A stretch of 64,000 nucleotides of DNA from assembly GCA_900316835.1 (NCBI GenBank), contig ONEL01000006.1, forward strand, positions 38,098 to 102,097, in the 5' to 3' direction. The position numbers and the translations under genes are program-made. The notes beneath the pieces were generated by a model. It searched no databases, was not told the origin of the DNA, and saw nothing but the letters and a program-made list of their open reading frames with translations. This DNA is from an uncultured Prevotellaceae bacterium (GTDB lineage: Bacteria; Bacteroidota; Bacteroidia; Bacteroidales; Muribaculaceae). Positions 48,752-57,307 of the stretch are shown here, piece by piece (positions within the stretch are counted from its first letter, which is position 1; each line of letters begins with the position of its first letter).

Positions 48752-51223
48752 CTAGTCGTCAAGGCTGGTCTGCAGCCACACATCGTTGATGGTTGCACCC
48801 TCTGAGTTCTCCATAACTTTGCCGTCATTGTAGCTGTTAAGCTTGTCTGCCATGACCTTGCGAGCGGTACTGTTGGCAGTTTTAAGCACCATAGCAATGT
48901 AGCCGTTCTTGATGTCGAAATCCAGCACATCGGTATCGTAATATGTGGGATATGCGATGTAGAACGTGGTTTCGCTCGCCCCCAGCTGGTAGGTTCTAAT
49001 CGCATCGTGGAATCTTCCGTCGAGCCACCGCCTGACATAATAATAGAATTTGTTACCTTCAAAGATAAATGGCTTGAAATCAGTCATAGTTCCATGATAT
49101 GTATAATCTGATTCCATTGAGAAACCATTGCTTCCAGTGGTACCAGTGTAGTTTTGCAAGCCGCTCGTGGCATTGTAACGCAAAAACAGGCTTATGAATT
49201 GAGAATATCCATAATCGTAGAATCCCATTGAATTCACATAAACATTACCGTCTTTAGCGAACAGCTGCTCCATGGTCCAGTGAGAGCGAGGAATGTAAGA
49301 AAGATTGTTGTTGGCATCAATTATGCAAAAGTAACCTATTGAATAATACAATGTGGAATAATCATGATGATAGTAATCAGAGTTTATACCGGTCATGAAT
49401 ATTTTACCTGTGTTGTCGGTAGTGATGTCATTGACAGCACATTTGATTGTCGTTTGCAATTTTGTCTTGTTCTTATAGATATCGGTGTTGATGTAGCCGT
49501 CATAGTCATTGGTATTTTCTAGGCGGGTGGCTTCAGTGTAATACACATTGCAATCCTTGTCGACCCACATGCGCGGAACGGCTTTGATGTAAGAGGATAA
49601 GGAAGAAATGTTACAATATCGCTTTGATGTGCCTTGAATGTTGCCCTTATAAATATTGAAAACACCACCGTCATGAGCGCCTGTAGCTTTATATATAGTG
49701 GCCGTGCAACCGATAAAGTCTGGATATTGCCCGTTATCTCTTCTTATCATCAAAAATGCGGTGCTGCCGCGCACAATGATGTTGGTGGCTTTGTAGTTCT
49801 CGTGATTGCTATTTCCGCTTATCCAGCCGCTCTTATCCTGCCAGTTGCGCCACAAGATGGGCTTATTGTAAGCGCTCTTGCCGGCGGCCCACACGGTGGG
49901 ATTGACGGTGACATTGTAGGTATAGGTTGTGTTGATGCCGTCTTTGGTCTTGAACTTGATGGTGAGTGTGGTTGTACCCACCTTGTGGGCCGTGACATTC
50001 ACCTGCGTGTTGTCGTAGTTAACGTCGATTATGCCGCTATTTGACGATGTGACACTGGTCATAGTGCCCCGGTCGTCGGTGGTGGCACCATCACATGGGC
50101 GGAAGATGATGTTGGTGCCCACGTTGATGTCAACCTGCTGAGCGCTGAGGCTGCCGGCATTGAGACGATAGCTCTTTCGCTCGTCGCCGTTGTAGTAATT
50201 CATATATAGGTCGCGGTTCCAGCCGTTTTGCCAGGGCGAGTAGAGCGAAGTCAGGGAGCGGCCTTGACTGAGGTCGTCTTGCATGTAGTTCCACCAGTAG
50301 GCATATCCATTACTCTTGGCATAGTTGAGCGTGAGCCAGCCATTAGTGCGAGTTCCTTTCTTCCACACGCCATAGGCATAGCCGCGGTGCTGGCTATCGA
50401 TGTCGATGACCGGCGCACGGCTGCTCGTCTGGAATGAGCCATAAGCATAGAAAGGCTGCCACCTAATCTCTGTGAGAGCATCGAGATGTGTCACACTGCC
50501 GTAGAAATAGTCGCCCTCGTTGGCGGCATAGACATCGATTCTCGACACAAAGTGATAAAGGATAATGTCGTTAATCTTGATATAGAATTTTCCGTTCTTA
50601 GGGGTAACCGTGTAGTTGGCGGCACTGTTCACGCACGCCACATCGCCTTTGAGCGGGATGTAGTCATAGTAGGAATTCTCCAGGTCGGCATGCTGCACGT
50701 AGGCTGCGCACAGCTTTCCGCCCGAAGTCTTGAATCCCTCCTTGTTGTTGCCATTCACATCTTGCAGCACCCACTTGCCGCCTGTGCGCACCATGGCATA
50801 CACATTTTGGCAAGCACTGGAGTAGTCGGGGTCTACGGCAATGAAAATCACGTCGCCATCTACCCACTGGTGCTTGTAATCGTCGGGGTTATAACCGGTG
50901 AGATTGTAGGGAATGAAATCCTGCATGGTGATTACGCTGCCGTTATTGGTCGATGGCGTTGTGCCATAGAGGATATAGTTGTAGAGAGCCGTCACGTCGC
51001 TACCTGTCACTTCGCCATCTCCATTCACGTCGCTAGTTGAGATATAGGTTCTGTTGCCATTAAGGATGTAGTTAAATATTGCGGTTACATCGCTCCCAGT
51101 CACATCGCCATCACAGTTTACATCTAGCGACATGGCTTCATCGATTACATAATCGCTAGTGTTCACAGCCATGGCATTAAGCATTGCCACCGTTGCAATC
51201 AATAAAAGAAGTATTCTGTTCAT
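48752..51223 (-). CDS. Secreted protein with dockerin-like repeats and an Ig-like domain
   Basis: 823 aa. Signal peptide (to AMA, residue 19). Two calcium-loop dockerin-type repeats at about 30-85: LDVNCDGDVTGSDVTAIFNY and SDVNGDGEVTGSDVTALYNY. The middle has a BIG2-like Ig strand set (VTSSNSGIIDVNYDNTQVNV). The rest is Tyr- and Asn-rich, with weak propeller-like repeats (YKNKTKLQTTIKCAVNDITTDN). No clear T9SS C-terminal domain (CTD) was seen at the C-terminus. Function unknown; possibly a cell-surface adhesin or glycan-binding protein. Own terminator downstream. Confidence 0.78.
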   Translation of the reverse strand: MNRILLLLIATVAMLNAMAVNTSDYVIDEAMSLDVNCDGDVTGSDVTAIFNYILNGNRTYISTSDVNGDGEVTGSDVTALYNYILYGTTPSTNNGSVITMQDFIPYNLTGYNPDDYKHQWVDGDVIFIAVDPDYSSACQNVYAMVRTGGKWVLQDVNGNNKEGFKTSGGKLCAAYVQHADLENSYYDYIPLKGDVACVNSAANYTVTPKNGKFYIKINDIILYHFVSRIDVYAANEGDYFYGSVTHLDALTEIRWQPFYAYGSFQTSSRAPVIDIDSQHRGYAYGVWKKGTRTNGWLTLNYAKSNGYAYWWNYMQDDLSQGRSLTSLYSPWQNGWNRDLYMNYYNGDERKSYRLNAGSLSAQQVDINVGTNIIFRPCDGATTDDRGTMTSVTSSNSGIIDVNYDNTQVNVTAHKVGTTTLTIKFKTKDGINTTYTYNVTVNPTVWAAGKSAYNKPILWRNWQDKSGWISGNSNHENYKATNIIVRGSTAFLMIRRDNGQYPDFIGCTATIYKATGAHDGGVFNIYKGNIQGTSKRYCNISSLSSYIKAVPRMWVDKDCNVYYTEATRLENTNDYDGYINTDIYKNKTKLQTTIKCAVNDITTDNTGKIFMTGINSDYYHHDYSTLYYSIGYFCIIDANNNLSYIPRSHWTMEQLFAKDGNVYVNSMGFYDYGYSQFISLFLRYNATSGLQNYTGTTGSNGFSMESDYTYHGTMTDFKPFIFEGNKFYYYVRRWLDGRFHDAIRTYQLGASETTFYIAYPTYYDTDVLDFDIKNGYIAMVLKTANSTARKVMADKLNSYNDGKVMENSEGATINDVWLQTSLDD

Positions 51224-51300
51224 ATCATTAAGTTTTTTAGGTTATCTCGTTTGCAAAAATAGTTAATAGAAATAATAAATCCAACTGTTCGTGCATGAAA

Positions 51301-53112
51301 TTAAGGCTCTATCCAGTCGCCGTTTTCCTTAATGAGAGCTATGAGACGTGGAATGGCGTCGGCCTCGGGAATGTTTTTCTCGATGCACTGCTTGCCCTTG
51401 TAGAGGCTAATTTTGCCTACGGCGGCTCCCACGTAGCCATAATCGGCATCGGCCATCTCGCCAGGGCCATTCACTACACACCCCATCACCCCAATCTTGA
51501 GGTGGGTGAGGTGAGAAGTGGCTTGTTGAACACGATGAACGGTGGTTTGCAGGTCAAACATTGTGCGGCCGCAACTGGGGCAGGAAATGAACTCGGTCTT
51601 AGTAGTGCGCAGTCGTGCTGCTTGCAAGATTGCGAAACTGTAGCCCACCACTTGATCCTGGTTGTCGCAGGCTGGTGCTTCGAGCCACACGCCATCGCCC
51701 ATGCCGTTCAGGAGCACAGCTCCCAAGTCGGCGCCCGCTTTTACCTGTAGCCACTCGGTGTCGGTGTCATTATAGGTGTTGCGCATGACTACCGGGCAGT
51801 CAATCCCGGCATCGACAAGCGCATGAATGAGTGCCTGCTGGCAACCACTCACGTTCACGTTATCGGGCTTGATGATAAGAGCAACGTTGTTGTGGTTTTT
51901 CAGGAAACAAAGCTTTTCGACAGGTGTGCTGGCAGGCACCTCTAGCCACTTGAGAGGGGCTTCAATGCTGTTGTCCCAGTTCTCTAAAGTGAATAGGGGA
52001 GTGGTGTTGCTCTCACAATTATAGGCACTCGCCTGTACAATAAACTTGTCGTCATTATTCAGCGCTCCGGTTGGGCTATAGTAGAAGTCGGGCCGGCGAC
52101 TGCCGGTAACATCGCCGGGCTTGCACGATGCTATAACAATGGGCTTCTTGCCCCCCACCATGCCGGCAATGTTACGCCCCATGTGGCGCTTGGGTTGCAA
52201 TGGATCATAGTCGTGGCAATAATGCCCCACGATGCTTGGGTGACTCTCGCGGCTTGCGATATACTCAACGAGTTTGTTAGCTACGGGGATTTCAAGCTCG
52301 GGATCTTCACTGAGCGACACGCGAATGGTATCGCCAAGGCCTTGGCTCATGAGGGCACCTATGCCCACAGCACTCTTTATGCGCCCATCTTCGCCAAATC
52401 CTGCCTCGGTAACTCCCAGATGCAACGGGAAATGCATGTCTTCACGGTCCATAGCATCCACCAGCCGGCGCACAGCTTCTACCATGACAACAACGTTAGA
52501 CGCTTTCATCGATATTACTACATCCATGAAGTTCTGCTCTACAAACACGCGCAGGTATTCCATTACACTTTCAACCATGCCAGGCGCGGTGTTGCCGTAG
52601 CGGCTCATGATGCGGTCGCTGAGCGAGCCATGATTGACTCCGAGTCTCACGGCAGTGCCGTGCTTGCGACACAAGTCGATAAAGGGAACAAGCTTGTCGT
52701 GAATGCGTTGTAATTCGGCTTGATACTCTTCATCGGTATAGCTCAGGCTCTTGAACTGGCGAGCAGGATCAACAAAGTTGCCGGGATTGATGCGCACCTT
52801 GTCGGTGACTTGGGCGGCCATCATGGCGGCACGAGGGTTGAAATGGATGTCGGCAACAAGTGGCACCATGCATCCTCGCTTGCGCAACTCGGTGCGTATG
52901 AGCCCCAGATTCTCGGCCTCGCGCACTCCTTGGGTGGTGAGGCGCACATAGTGAGCGCCTGCCTGTGCAATGCGCAGGCACTGCTCCACGCTAGCGGCGA
53001 TATCGTTGGTCGAGGTATTGGTCATCGACTGCACTCTAATGGGGTAGTCACTACCCAGTGGGGTGTTTCCAATCTTGACAGTTATAGTCTTGCGACGATG
53101 GTAGTTGAACAT
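51301..53112 (-). CDS. ispG: 4-hydroxy-3-methylbut-2-en-1-yl diphosphate synthase, long form
   Basis: 603 aa enzyme of the MEP isoprenoid pathway. N-terminal TIM-barrel RVQSMTNTSTND ... LVADIHFNPRAA ... VRINPGNF. The C-terminal [4Fe-4S] part has FISCPSCGRTMFDLQ and GVMGCVVNGPGEMADADYG. The insert of about 200 residues between them (VGGKKPIVIASCKPGDVT onward) marks the long form typical of Bacteroidota, chlamydiae and plants. All expected cysteines are visible. Confidence 0.93.
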   Translation of the reverse strand: MFNYHRRKTITVKIGNTPLGSDYPIRVQSMTNTSTNDIAASVEQCLRIAQAGAHYVRLTTQGVREAENLGLIRTELRKRGCMVPLVADIHFNPRAAMMAAQVTDKVRINPGNFVDPARQFKSLSYTDEEYQAELQRIHDKLVPFIDLCRKHGTAVRLGVNHGSLSDRIMSRYGNTAPGMVESVMEYLRVFVEQNFMDVVISMKASNVVVMVEAVRRLVDAMDREDMHFPLHLGVTEAGFGEDGRIKSAVGIGALMSQGLGDTIRVSLSEDPELEIPVANKLVEYIASRESHPSIVGHYCHDYDPLQPKRHMGRNIAGMVGGKKPIVIASCKPGDVTGSRRPDFYYSPTGALNNDDKFIVQASAYNCESNTTPLFTLENWDNSIEAPLKWLEVPASTPVEKLCFLKNHNNVALIIKPDNVNVSGCQQALIHALVDAGIDCPVVMRNTYNDTDTEWLQVKAGADLGAVLLNGMGDGVWLEAPACDNQDQVVGYSFAILQAARLRTTKTEFISCPSCGRTMFDLQTTVHRVQQATSHLTHLKIGVMGCVVNGPGEMADADYGYVGAAVGKISLYKGKQCIEKNIPEADAIPRLIALIKENGDWIEP

Positions 53113-53166
53113 ATTTCGGTTGAAAATTAATAGTTAAAAGTTGGGAGTTTTAGTTGGGGTGAATAT

Positions 53167-53817
53167 TTAGCCAAAGAGCCGCATTATCACCGACACGCAC
53201 AGTAGCCCGTTGAGGAAGCCTGCAAGCACTTGTGACAAGGTGTGGCGCTTGAGCAACATGCGCGACGTGCCCACGGCACCACACAGACCAATGGTGACAA
53301 GGATGAAGAACGTCATCCACACCGGGCTAATCACCTCAAGGTTCATCGCGTCGAGTTGCCACAGCAGGGCAAGCACTCCACCCATTCCTGCCATGTGAGC
53401 GCTGATTTTCCACCAGTGGTTCACGATGGTGGAAATCAAGCAAGCTAAGGCTCCTCCAGTGGCAAACATTACTAGCCAGCGTGGCTCGTGGGTGTAGGCG
53501 AGATACCACACCGCCACAAGATAGAACACGGTGCCGGCAATGTAGGGGATGAGGCGGTCTTCGCGCTTGATGATGCGCTTGTCGCCTATCAGCTTGAAGT
53601 TGTGAAGCACAGCAATGGTGACCATGGGGAGCACACAGGTAATGCCAAAAATAATTAGCAGTAACTTCATGCGCGAGCCGGTGGTGTCGAGTACCTTGGG
53701 TGAGATGCTGAGAGCCATGAACACGCCATAGGTGGGAGTGAGCAGCGGGCTCATCACCGTGGAAATGAAGCGAGCTAGCTCATCGAGTAGTCTTATTCGT
53801 GCAAGTCGTGATGCCAT
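53167..53817 (-). CDS. PAP2-like membrane protein
   Basis: 216 aa from ATG 53817 (MASRLARIRLLDE); a longer frame to 53949 overlaps rpoN and encodes a non-conserved start, so it is not used. Six hydrophobic segments. KISAHMAGMGG and RHTLSQVLAGFLNG resemble PAP2 motifs 2 and 3, but motif 1 (KxxxxxxRP) is only loosely present as KREDRLIPY. Phosphatase activity is uncertain. Lies 26 nt after rpoN on the same strand. Confidence 0.75.
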   Translation of the reverse strand: MASRLARIRLLDELARFISTVMSPLLTPTYGVFMALSISPKVLDTTGSRMKLLLIIFGITCVLPMVTIAVLHNFKLIGDKRIIKREDRLIPYIAGTVFYLVAVWYLAYTHEPRWLVMFATGGALACLISTIVNHWWKISAHMAGMGGVLALLWQLDAMNLEVISPVWMTFFILVTIGLCGAVGTSRMLLKRHTLSQVLAGFLNGLLCVSVIMRLFG

Positions 53818-53843
53818 GAGTGTGGTGTGATAAATGTGATTAA

Positions 53844-55349
53844 TTACAATGTTTTGCGCTGACGGGCAACAGGAATCTTGAGGCTGTCGCGATATTTTGC
53901 CACAGTGCGGCGCTTGATGGGGAAGCCACGCTCTTGCAAGGCATTGCACAGTTGCTCGTCGCTCAGTGGTTTCTTCTTGTTCTCATTCTCTACCAGTTCC
54001 TTGATTATCTCCTTAATGGCTGTCGACGAGGTCTCATTCTCGTTTATTCCCTTGCTAAAGAAGAACTTGAGGTCGTAGATGCCCCAGTTAGTGTCGACAT
54101 ATTTGTTTTGCTGAGCGCGTGAAATAGTCGACACGTCATAGCCTGTGGCTTGAGCAATGTCGCTGAGAACTAGTGGTTTGAGGGTCATGGTGTCGCCAGT
54201 GATAAAGAACTCTTGCTGCTTGAGCATGATGGCTTTCATGATGCTGTAAAGCTTCTCTTGGCGCAAGCGTAGCAACTTGATGAAATTGCTGGCTTTCTCA
54301 TATTGTTGCTTGATGAGGGCCTCGTCGTCACGCATCTTCACATTCTTGCGATTTGTTATGCGATGATACTCAATTTCATAACTCTCTGAGATTTGTAACT
54401 CGGGAATGTCGTTGCGCACAGTTAGTTGCAGCTTGTTGCCGTCGGCACGCACCTCAAAGTCGGGGGTGATGTGAGTGGCATTGCTCATTCGCTCACCACT
54501 GTTGAAGATGTTGCCCGGACGAGGATTGGTTTTCTTGATGACGTGGTCGGCAAGGTTGAAAGTAGCTTCATCAATATTCATCGCCGCCAGAATTTTGTCG
54601 TAGTGATGTCGCTCATAGGCCTCGAAGTGCTTGTCGACAATGGCGTGCGCTATTTGGGCTATTTCCACATTCTCACCTTTCATGTCCTCGATTTGAAGCA
54701 GAATGCACTCGCGGGTGCTGGTGGCGGCGATTCCCGCTGGTTCCAGGTCTTGGATTTCTTCAAGGACTTCTTGCACCTCTTGTGGGGTTACAAACTCGTT
54801 TTCGCGCGAGATTATGTCACCACATATCGATGCTATGGGTCGGCGCATCAAGCCGTCGTCGTCAATTTCTCCAATTATATACTCAGCAATGAGCAGCTGA
54901 CGCTCAGTGAGGTCGCGCTCACGCACCTGGTTCATCAGCACTTCATACATCGACGCCTCGTTTACCACGGGGGGACGATACACGTCATTATCGGCGGTGG
55001 CTTGTCGGCGGCGAGTCTGGATATAGCCTAGACCGTCGTCGTTGCGGTCAACGTAGTCGTCATCGCTTTGAGTATAGGGCGATTCAAATGGATCCTCGTT
55101 AGATTGTCCCACTTCGGTCTCCTGGTCATCGTCGTTGCCTGACTCACCGTAGTCTTCATCGCGGTCTTGAGCATCACGCTCCTCGAGTGCCGGGTTGTCG
55201 TTGAGCTCGGCATCAATGCGGTCTATCACCTCATCATCGTTCATTGTGATGAGTTCACCCAGTATGACTTGGCTTTGTGTAGCCTTCTGGATTTGGATTT
55301 GCTCTTGGGTCTGTTTCTGTATCTGCTGAAAATCGTTTCTCTCGCTCAT
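53844..55349 (-). CDS. rpoN: RNA polymerase sigma-54 factor
   Basis: 501 aa. Region I is Gln-rich (QIQKQTQEQIQIQKATQSQ), region II acidic, core-binding region (ITPDFEVRADGN), and the C-terminal RpoN box RRTVAKYRDSLKIP, the -24 promoter contact. Needs ATPase activators; none is in the window. Coupled to dusB by a 4-nt overlap. Confidence 0.94.
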   Translation of the reverse strand: MSERNDFQQIQKQTQEQIQIQKATQSQVILGELITMNDDEVIDRIDAELNDNPALEERDAQDRDEDYGESGNDDDQETEVGQSNEDPFESPYTQSDDDYVDRNDDGLGYIQTRRRQATADNDVYRPPVVNEASMYEVLMNQVRERDLTERQLLIAEYIIGEIDDDGLMRRPIASICGDIISRENEFVTPQEVQEVLEEIQDLEPAGIAATSTRECILLQIEDMKGENVEIAQIAHAIVDKHFEAYERHHYDKILAAMNIDEATFNLADHVIKKTNPRPGNIFNSGERMSNATHITPDFEVRADGNKLQLTVRNDIPELQISESYEIEYHRITNRKNVKMRDDEALIKQQYEKASNFIKLLRLRQEKLYSIMKAIMLKQQEFFITGDTMTLKPLVLSDIAQATGYDVSTISRAQQNKYVDTNWGIYDLKFFFSKGINENETSSTAIKEIIKELVENENKKKPLSDEQLCNALQERGFPIKRRTVAKYRDSLKIPVARQRKTL

Positions 55350-56347
55350 GATTCTTGTGGTTCTATTGTGGGGAGTATGTTGTTCTCAATGTGGTCAAGG
55401 ATGGCGGTTAGCTCGTCTTTAGTGCTTGCGCGCAGCATGGCGATGCGAGTGTCGCGGAAGTTCTTAATACCCTTCAGCAACGGGGTGGCTGCAAGGTGAC
55501 GACGTATGTGCAAGATGCCACGATACTCGTCGATGCGGGAGATACTCTCATCAATCTGGCGACGTAGCAATGCCATCTTCTCGTGATAGCTGATTGTGGG
55601 CAGGGTGCCGTCGGCAAGGAACTGCTTCATCTCGCGGAATATCCATGGGCACCCTATTGAGGCACGACCCACCATTATGCCGTCCACACCATAGCGGTCG
55701 TAGTAGAGGGCAAGTTTCTCGGCACTGGTAATGTCGCCGTTGCCAATGATGGGGATTGTCATGCGAGGGTTATTCTTCACCTCGCCTATTAGAGTCCAGT
55801 CGGCCTCGCCGTTATACATCTGTGAGCGGGTGCGACCGTGAATGGTGAGAGCCTTGATGCCACAGTCTTGCAACTGCTCGGCAAGCTCCACTATTATCTT
55901 GTTGTTGCAGTCCCAACCCAGGCGGGTCTTGGCAGTAACCGGCACATCAACGGCCTTAACCACCTCGCGGGTGATTTCAAGCATCAAGGGCACGTTTTGC
56001 AATAGTCCGGCTCCGGCACCCTTGCGGGCGACCTTCTTCACCGGGCAGCCAAAGTTGAGGTCTATAACATCGGGCTTCGCTTCTTGAGCTATGCGCGCGG
56101 CTTCGACCATTGGCCCCACTTCTCGGCCATAAATTTGGATGGCGGCTGGTCGTTCGCCAGGGGTGATTACCATTTTACGCAACGTGCTGTCGATATTGCG
56201 AATTACGGCATCGGCGCTCACAAACTCGGTGTAGACCATGTCGGCGCCCTGCTCGCGACATATCTGGCGGAACGACACATCGGTCACATCCTCCATTGGC
56301 GCCAGCATCACTGGTCGCTGCCCCAGGTCTATGTTTCCTATTTTCAT
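55346..56347 (-). CDS. dusB: tRNA-dihydrouridine synthase
   Basis: 333 aa FMN enzyme reducing uridine to dihydrouridine in tRNA. MLAPMEDVTDVSFRQICREQGADMVYTEFV, catalytic Cys in DLNFGCPVKKVARKGAGAGLL, and HGRTRSQMYNGEADW and GNGDI all fit DusB. Length normal. The rpoN start overlaps its end (ATGA), so both come from one transcript. Confidence 0.93.
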   Translation of the reverse strand: MKIGNIDLGQRPVMLAPMEDVTDVSFRQICREQGADMVYTEFVSADAVIRNIDSTLRKMVITPGERPAAIQIYGREVGPMVEAARIAQEAKPDVIDLNFGCPVKKVARKGAGAGLLQNVPLMLEITREVVKAVDVPVTAKTRLGWDCNNKIIVELAEQLQDCGIKALTIHGRTRSQMYNGEADWTLIGEVKNNPRMTIPIIGNGDITSAEKLALYYDRYGVDGIMVGRASIGCPWIFREMKQFLADGTLPTISYHEKMALLRRQIDESISRIDEYRGILHIRRHLAATPLLKGIKNFRDTRIAMLRASTKDELTAILDHIENNILPTIEPQES

Positions 56348-56362
56348 AAATTGAGAATAAAG

Positions 56363-56674
56363 CTACAATACCGCAACAGCCTGACGTATTTTTGACATCC
56401 AGTTCTTAATCTCGCTATTGCTTCGGGCGGTTTGAAGATTATACTTCATTTGAATATTCATCAAAGCATCGGCTGGTATGCCCAATGAAGCCTCAAAAAG
56501 TAGAGCTGTCTTGGCAGTAATGGTACGGTGTCCATTAAGTATCTCATTTAGTACAGAGTAAGAAATGCCAAGAATTTTAGCAAATTCTCGTTGCGACAAA
56601 TTCCGTGCAATTAACTCGTCTTTTATTATTTCCCCAGGATGAGTGGGAAATGCGGGATAACCTAATTTTGCCAT
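56363..56674 (-). CDS. higA: HigA-type antitoxin (HTH)
   Basis: 103 aa. HPGEIIKDELIARNLSQREFAKILGISYSVLNEILNGHRTIT is the HigA signature with an XRE helix-turn-helix. Binds its toxin and represses the operon. Starts 9 nt after the toxin gene, so the order is toxin first, as in higBA. Confidence 0.88.
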   Translation of the reverse strand: MAKLGYPAFPTHPGEIIKDELIARNLSQREFAKILGISYSVLNEILNGHRTITAKTALLFEASLGIPADALMNIQMKYNLQTARSNSEIKNWMSKIRQAVAVL

Positions 56675-56683
56675 ATATAGTTT

Positions 56684-57001
56684 TTATTTACAATGATTGG
56701 TTAAGTCTAATATGTTACAGATAGTTGTTGTCATGTCATTCTCATGTGTTGAAGTCTTGAATATTAGACGATATTTGTTGTCCACTCTAACTGATTCAAG
56801 ACCTCTCATGTCTCCAACTAAAACTTCGTAGTTTAGAGCGTGAAAATTATATAGTTCTTCAGTTTTTTCAACTGATTCTAAAATATCAATAGTACGAATG
56901 TATCGCTTCACAATGTCGGGCTGTAAGCGGTGTCTCTTGTCTTTGCACTTACCGTCATAGTACAATTGAGACAAATAATCTTGCTCAAAATTAATATCCA
57001 T
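56684..57001 (-). CDS. higB: HigB-type RelE-superfamily toxin
   Basis: 105 aa from ATG 57001 (MDINFEQDYLSQ); the first in-frame ATG further upstream (57055) lies across the promoter and is rejected. The fold matches HigB mRNA-cleaving toxins: HRLQPDIVKRYIRTIDILESVEKTEELYNF and VLVGDMRGLESVRVDNKYRLIF. Consensus promoter 25-55 nt upstream. Confidence 0.85.
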   Translation of the reverse strand: MDINFEQDYLSQLYYDGKCKDKRHRLQPDIVKRYIRTIDILESVEKTEELYNFHALNYEVLVGDMRGLESVRVDNKYRLIFKTSTHENDMTTTICNILDLTNHCK

Positions 57002-57024
57002 ACTGACTATTGATTTTTCAGATG

Positions 57025-57056
57025 CAAAGTTAATCCCTTTTTTTGAGATTCGCAAA
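57025..57056 (-). promoter_or_regulatory. Promoter of higBA
   Basis: Minus strand TTTG (57056-57053), 20-nt spacer, TAACTTTG (57032-57025). Start near 57018, only about 17 nt before the toxin ATG. Confidence 0.75.
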
Positions 57057-57100
57057 AAAAGCGAAGATTTATTTGCTCCCCCAAAAATATATTAAGATTC

Positions 57101-57131
57101 TTTGTTATTTCCACAATTATTGTTAATTTTG
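57101..57131 (+). promoter_or_regulatory. Promoter of ncRNA copy B
   Basis: TTTG (57101-57104), 19-nt spacer, TAATTTTG (57124-57131). Divergent from the higBA promoter, 45 nt apart. Confidence 0.75.
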
Positions 57132-57137
57132 TAACCG

Positions 57138-57307
57138 ATCCGGTTAGCTCAAGAGAGGGTGGCGGGTCAAAATGCAGGTACAAAGCATTGAATAATGCTT
57201 GAGCCATGCGTATTAAATTTTGGTAAAGGACGTTTACTAACGGCGTTATCTTCCGTTTTCAAATCTCGCAAGTTTGTTTAAACCCTGAAGATGCGGCTCG
57301 TTTTTTT
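57138..57307 (+). ncRNA. Conserved non-coding RNA, copy B
   Basis: About 170 nt from the promoter to a seven-T run (57301-57307). Carries the 26-nt 5' block (57143-57168) and the 32-nt block (57222-57253) shared with copy A at 38643-38803. Inner hairpin AGCATT/AATGCT replaces ACATTT/AAATGT of copy A. GAGCC (57201-57205) can pair with GGCTC (57295-57299) before the T-run. The T-run overlaps the stop codon of the convergent MATE gene. Confidence 0.72.

Noticed and set aside
53818..53949. 44-residue N-terminal extension of the PAP2-like protein
   Set aside because: Overlaps the 3' end of rpoN out of frame and encodes a Cys/His/Pro-rich stretch without family support.
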